Source of the DNA: Candidatus Zhuqueibacterota bacterium
GTDB lineage: Bacteria > Zhuqueibacterota > Zhuqueibacteria > Residuimicrobiales > Krinioviventaceae
Reading direction: 5' to 3'
DNA length: 54,168 nt
NCBI GenBank assembly: GCA_016928775.1
Contig: JAFGKD010000079.1
Location: 1-54,168 of the forward strand
The notes below the pieces were generated by a model. That model did no database searches and was not told where the DNA came from. It saw only the letters and a program-made list of their open reading frames with translations. A program made the position numbers and the translations under genes. Within the stretch, counting starts at the first letter, position 1. Each line of letters opens with the position of its first letter. Below are positions 51,587 to 54,168 of this stretch, piece after piece.

Positions 51587-52498
51587 TTACAGTTGAATGG
51601 AACCAATGAGATCAGCCAACCTGGGAATATTGTTTTCTTGACAGTAAAATTCAAGGTCTTTTTTTATCGTGAGTGTCGCATCGGGCTCATAAAAATTTGT
51701 CGTACCAACCTGGAATGCCGTGGCGCCGGCGATCATAAATTCGAGAGCATCTTGCGCGGTAGCAATACCGCCAATAGCAATGACGGGAATGGACAATTTG
51801 CATGCCAGCTCGAATACCTTTGCGAGGGCGACGGGTTTGATTGCCGGGCCAGAGTAGCCACCGGTTATCGTCGCCAGTTTTGGCTTGCGCGTTTTCGTAT
51901 TCACCGACATGCCGATGAGCGTATTGATCGCTGAAACCGCGTCAGCGCCACCATTTTCACAAGCAATGCCGATTTCAGATATTGAGGTTACATTTGGCGT
52001 CAATTTGGCAAAAACCGGCCGTTTTGTCGAGCGACGGACACTTTTTGTGACGCGTTCAGCGATGAAAGGATCCGTGCTAAACGTGGTGCCATGTTTGACA
52101 TTAGGACAGGAAAAATTGAGTTCATAGCCCGAAATACCAGGCATATCCTCCAGACGAGACACGCACTCGGCGAATCCCTGTTCGTCGGTTCCCGCAACAT
52201 TGATGATAATATGTGTATCGATTGATTGCAAAAAGGGTATTTTTTCGACAATAAAATCATCAATGCCGACATTCGGCAGGCCAATGGAGTTCAACATACC
52301 ACATGGCAGCTCAACGATACGGCGCGGCGGGTTGCCGGGCCGAGGTTTTGGCGTGACGGTTTTGGTTACAATGGCACCGATCTCGTTCAAATCGACGAGG
52401 TCGCTAAATTCTTCCGCATAGCCAAATGTGCCGCTGGCGGTCATAACCGGATTTTTAAGAGTGAGAGAGCCGATCTGTACAGTTAAATCAATCATCAA
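51587..52498 (-). CDS. pyrD: Dihydroorotate dehydrogenase B, catalytic subunit
   Basis: Oxidises dihydroorotate to orotate in pyrimidine synthesis, here with NAD through the PyrK partner. 303 residues, class 1B size. FMN-binding barrel with LKNPVMTASGTFG at the N-terminus, the catalytic Cys in ELNFSCPNVKHG (Ser is used in class 2), and the IPVIAIGGIATAQDALEF segment near the C-terminus. Start ATG 52498 or the next ATG 52495; both overlap the end of pyrK by 8-11 nt. Coupled to pyrK. cdsA and the rlpA-like gene follow. Confidence 0.95.
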   Translation of the reverse strand: MMIDLTVQIGSLTLKNPVMTASGTFGYAEEFSDLVDLNEIGAIVTKTVTPKPRPGNPPRRIVELPCGMLNSIGLPNVGIDDFIVEKIPFLQSIDTHIIINVAGTDEQGFAECVSRLEDMPGISGYELNFSCPNVKHGTTFSTDPFIAERVTKSVRRSTKRPVFAKLTPNVTSISEIGIACENGGADAVSAINTLIGMSVNTKTRKPKLATITGGYSGPAIKPVALAKVFELACKLSIPVIAIGGIATAQDALEFMIAGATAFQVGTTNFYEPDATLTIKKDLEFYCQENNIPRLADLIGSIQL

Positions 52499-53297
52499 AT
52501 ACTATCTCATGCATGTGAAATACGGGACCGTCTTTGCACGCTAAATAATATTCTTTTTTACCCGGCACAGGATGTTTCATGGGCACAGCGCAGCCCACGC
52601 AAGCGCCAAACCCGCATGCCATAATCGTCTCGACGGAAACCTGGGCTGCGATATTGTATTGTTGAGCGATCGTCTGCACCGTGCGCAGCATTGGCGTTGG
52701 ACCACAAACGAACAACGATTTTGATGCGTTTTCGGACAGATTCTCGAGATAGGGGATGAGCATGTCGGTCACCACGCCGTGATAACCGCGAGAACCATCA
52801 TCCGTGCTCAAATGAAGGGTTGCATAGTCTGCGAACTGATCCAGTGCGCAAAAGTGATCCGAACTATTGACACCATAAAAAAGCTGCATTTTAATATCGC
52901 GCTGACGCAACTCTCTTTTCATCAACATGAATGGGGCAATGCCCAAACCACCGGCAACGACAATCGCTTCTTCGAGGTGCTCATCGTAGTGAAAATGGTT
53001 ACCCAGCGGGCCGAGAATCTCGACACCTTCACCGATCTCCAGCATGGAGAGAACAGTTGTGCCCCGTCCAATGGCGTGAAACAATACATGCACCAGATCA
53101 TTTTCAGGATCAATATTGTGGATGCTGAATGGACGGCGCCATAATATATCCGAGCACTGCGGAACCTTGATTTCGAGAAACTGTCCGGCCGAAACACCAT
53201 GGCTCAGAAAGTGACTCCTGAATGTCAAAACATATGTATTGCGTGCAACGTGCGAAATGTTTTCAAGTGTGGAACGACAAAGCCTTTTCAATGTCAC
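52488..53297 (-). CDS. pyrK: Dihydroorotate dehydrogenase B, electron-transfer subunit
   Basis: The FAD/2Fe-2S partner that passes electrons from PyrD to NAD. 269 residues in three parts: FAD-binding barrel with RRPFSIHN, NAD-binding lobe with GGLGIAPFMLM, and a C-terminal cluster of cysteines, CGFGACVGCAVP then YYLACKDGPVF, for the iron-sulphur centre. The order pyrK-pyrD is conserved in many bacteria. ATG 53297 sits 40 nt after the stop of the TPR gene at the right edge, in the same direction. Confidence 0.94.
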   Translation of the reverse strand: MTLKRLCRSTLENISHVARNTYVLTFRSHFLSHGVSAGQFLEIKVPQCSDILWRRPFSIHNIDPENDLVHVLFHAIGRGTTVLSMLEIGEGVEILGPLGNHFHYDEHLEEAIVVAGGLGIAPFMLMKRELRQRDIKMQLFYGVNSSDHFCALDQFADYATLHLSTDDGSRGYHGVVTDMLIPYLENLSENASKSLFVCGPTPMLRTVQTIAQQYNIAAQVSVETIMACGFGACVGCAVPMKHPVPGKKEYYLACKDGPVFHMHEIVFDD

Positions 53298-53336
53298 AAT
53301 AAATCCCGTGATATGTAATGACGCATGGGCAGGACT

Positions 53337-54168
53337 TTATTTAATTTGCGGTGTAGTTTTTGGCGCTTGCTTGCTTTCCGTATCCGGATCATTTGCTTTT
53401 TCTTCTGACTGACCTGGCTCTTTGTCCTGCGTATCCCCTTCCGGAGGCGGAAGGTTTTCTTCTTCAAGAGCAGCGGGACTCTTTATTTCATCGTCTGATT
53501 GATCGAGAGCATCCGTGCTGCTCGATGGCGGTTCATTAGCTGCTTCAGTTGATGTTGTATCTTCGGATACATTTACCTCCGGTTGGACGGCAGATGTATC
53601 CTGGATACTTGATACAGAATCAGGAAGAATAGAGCGCATGGTATCGGCATCAGCAGGTCGTAGCGAATCAGGCGTTGCACTGTCCACGAGAGAGTCAACT
53701 GCGACAGAATCCATCTCTGCTGCCGCAAGTTTGGCTAATGAATCCGCGATGGCTTTTTGTCGTGCTTCCTCCTCCTTGCGCACTTTTTCAACTGCAGCCA
53801 GTTTGGGCTTTACGTCCGCCACATAGGGTGATTCCGGAAACGAATCAACAAGTGCCTGGTAAATAACGATCGCATCGTCCATGTTAAACAGGGTGTGCTC
53901 GTAATGCCATGCCTTGGCATAGGTTGCCTTTTGCGCGTATTCGGATTTCGGATATTTTTCTATCACCTTATCCCACAACTCAATCGCCTTGTCCAGGTTG
54001 TTGTCCTTGTAGAATACCTGTTCCGCACGATTATAAATAATTTTTGCTGAATCGACTTGGTCCTGCATAAGCTCCATACCCAGTATTTTTCGCGCCCCTT
54101 CGGCATGATCAGTTTCCGGGAAAATATGTATCAATTCGCTGAGTACGGTGTCGGCAAGAACGGTGTCG
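53337..54168 (-). CDS. TPR-repeat protein, N-terminus outside the window
   Basis: The reading frame runs to the right edge without a start, so the gene is cut. Visible are about 275 residues: TPR-like helical pairs (AIELWDKVIEKYPKSEYAQKATYAKAW and AIVIYQALVDSFPESPYV are partly shown here by their YPKSEYAQ and FPESPYV ends), then a charged coiled-coil-prone piece (KVRKEEEARQKAIADSLAKLAA), then a long low-complexity tail rich in Asp, Ser, Thr, Glu and Pro. The repeats resemble those of BamD/YbgF-type outer-membrane assembly factors. Function is not provable from this part. Confidence 0.75.
   Translation of the reverse strand, partial: DTVLADTVLSELIHIFPETDHAEGARKILGMELMQDQVDSAKIIYNRAEQVFYKDNNLDKAIELWDKVIEKYPKSEYAQKATYAKAWHYEHTLFNMDDAIVIYQALVDSFPESPYVADVKPKLAAVEKVRKEEEARQKAIADSLAKLAAAEMDSVAVDSLVDSATPDSLRPADADTMRSILPDSVSSIQDTSAVQPEVNVSEDTTSTEAANEPPSSSTDALDQSDDEIKSPAALEEENLPPPEGDTQDKEPGQSEEKANDPDTESKQAPKTTPQIK

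Noticed and set aside
1..54168. CRISPR array, IS element, prophage or integron
   Set aside because: No spaced direct repeats, transposase, integrase or phage gene was found; the repeats seen are palindromic or low-complexity.

Overview
The window is a 54 kb piece of a bacterial chromosome at roughly 45% GC. It probably comes from the FCB superphylum, near Calditrichota, candidate division KSB1 or Ignavibacteria. The support is gene content, not a tree: two large secreted proteins carry Por/T9SS-type C-terminal sorting tails, there is a GWxTD-domain protein, the PII protein lacks Tyr51, and there are two exported glycoside hydrolases plus a MEMO-family AmrB. No tRNA, IS element, prophage or CRISPR array was seen.

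Layout. The left edge holds the last bases of a 5S rRNA and its terminator. Next come a ROK sugar kinase (minus), a soluble four-PAS histidine kinase with a NarL-type regulator, a compact three-way-junction RNA or terminator, a SWIM-finger protein, an MltD-like lytic transglycosylase coupled to a MEMO/AmrB protein, and, facing them, a helicase that fuses a RadC-like JAB domain to a DinG core. An RRM protein and a SlyD-like isomerase follow. From 12.4 to 18.3 kb two paralogous T9SS cargo proteins stand in tandem, each with its own copy of the same promoter. Then come an Mpv17-like membrane protein, an exported oligopeptidase B, a polyprenyl synthase with a small membrane protein, a PHP phosphoesterase, and a two-gene unit made of a giant peptidase/propeller/barrel protein and a GWxTD protein.

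From 28.5 to 41.8 kb the genes serve mostly sugar and nutrient uptake: a GH3 glucosidase, an OPT transporter, and a LacI-controlled unit (regulator, lipoprotein, RhaI-like isomerase, NCS1-like permease whose 3' end sits in an AT-rich patch), then a pyrimidine-nucleoside phosphorylase and RfbC. From 41.9 to 46.4 kb is a nitrogen locus: a GAF/AAA+ sigma54 activator diverges from glnK-amtB-porin, and a well-formed -24/-12 promoter precedes glnK. The right end holds a GH97 glycosidase, a PflX-like radical SAM protein, a broken E2-like acyltransferase, and a minus-strand run of TPR protein, pyrK, pyrD, rlpA-like and cdsA.

Points that standard annotation would likely miss: a chimeric pseudogene (kinase N-terminus joined to a sorting tail) at 31854-32015; an acyltransferase inactivated by internal deletion plus frameshift at 49728-50259; a repeated TTG-N17-TATATT promoter form that moves several start codons; palindromic and AAGG-type intergenic elements; and two long hairpin RNAs. 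Nothing here is clearly a new multi-gene system. The most unusual items are the JAB-DinG fusion, the sigma54 glnK-amtB-porin unit and the two decayed genes.
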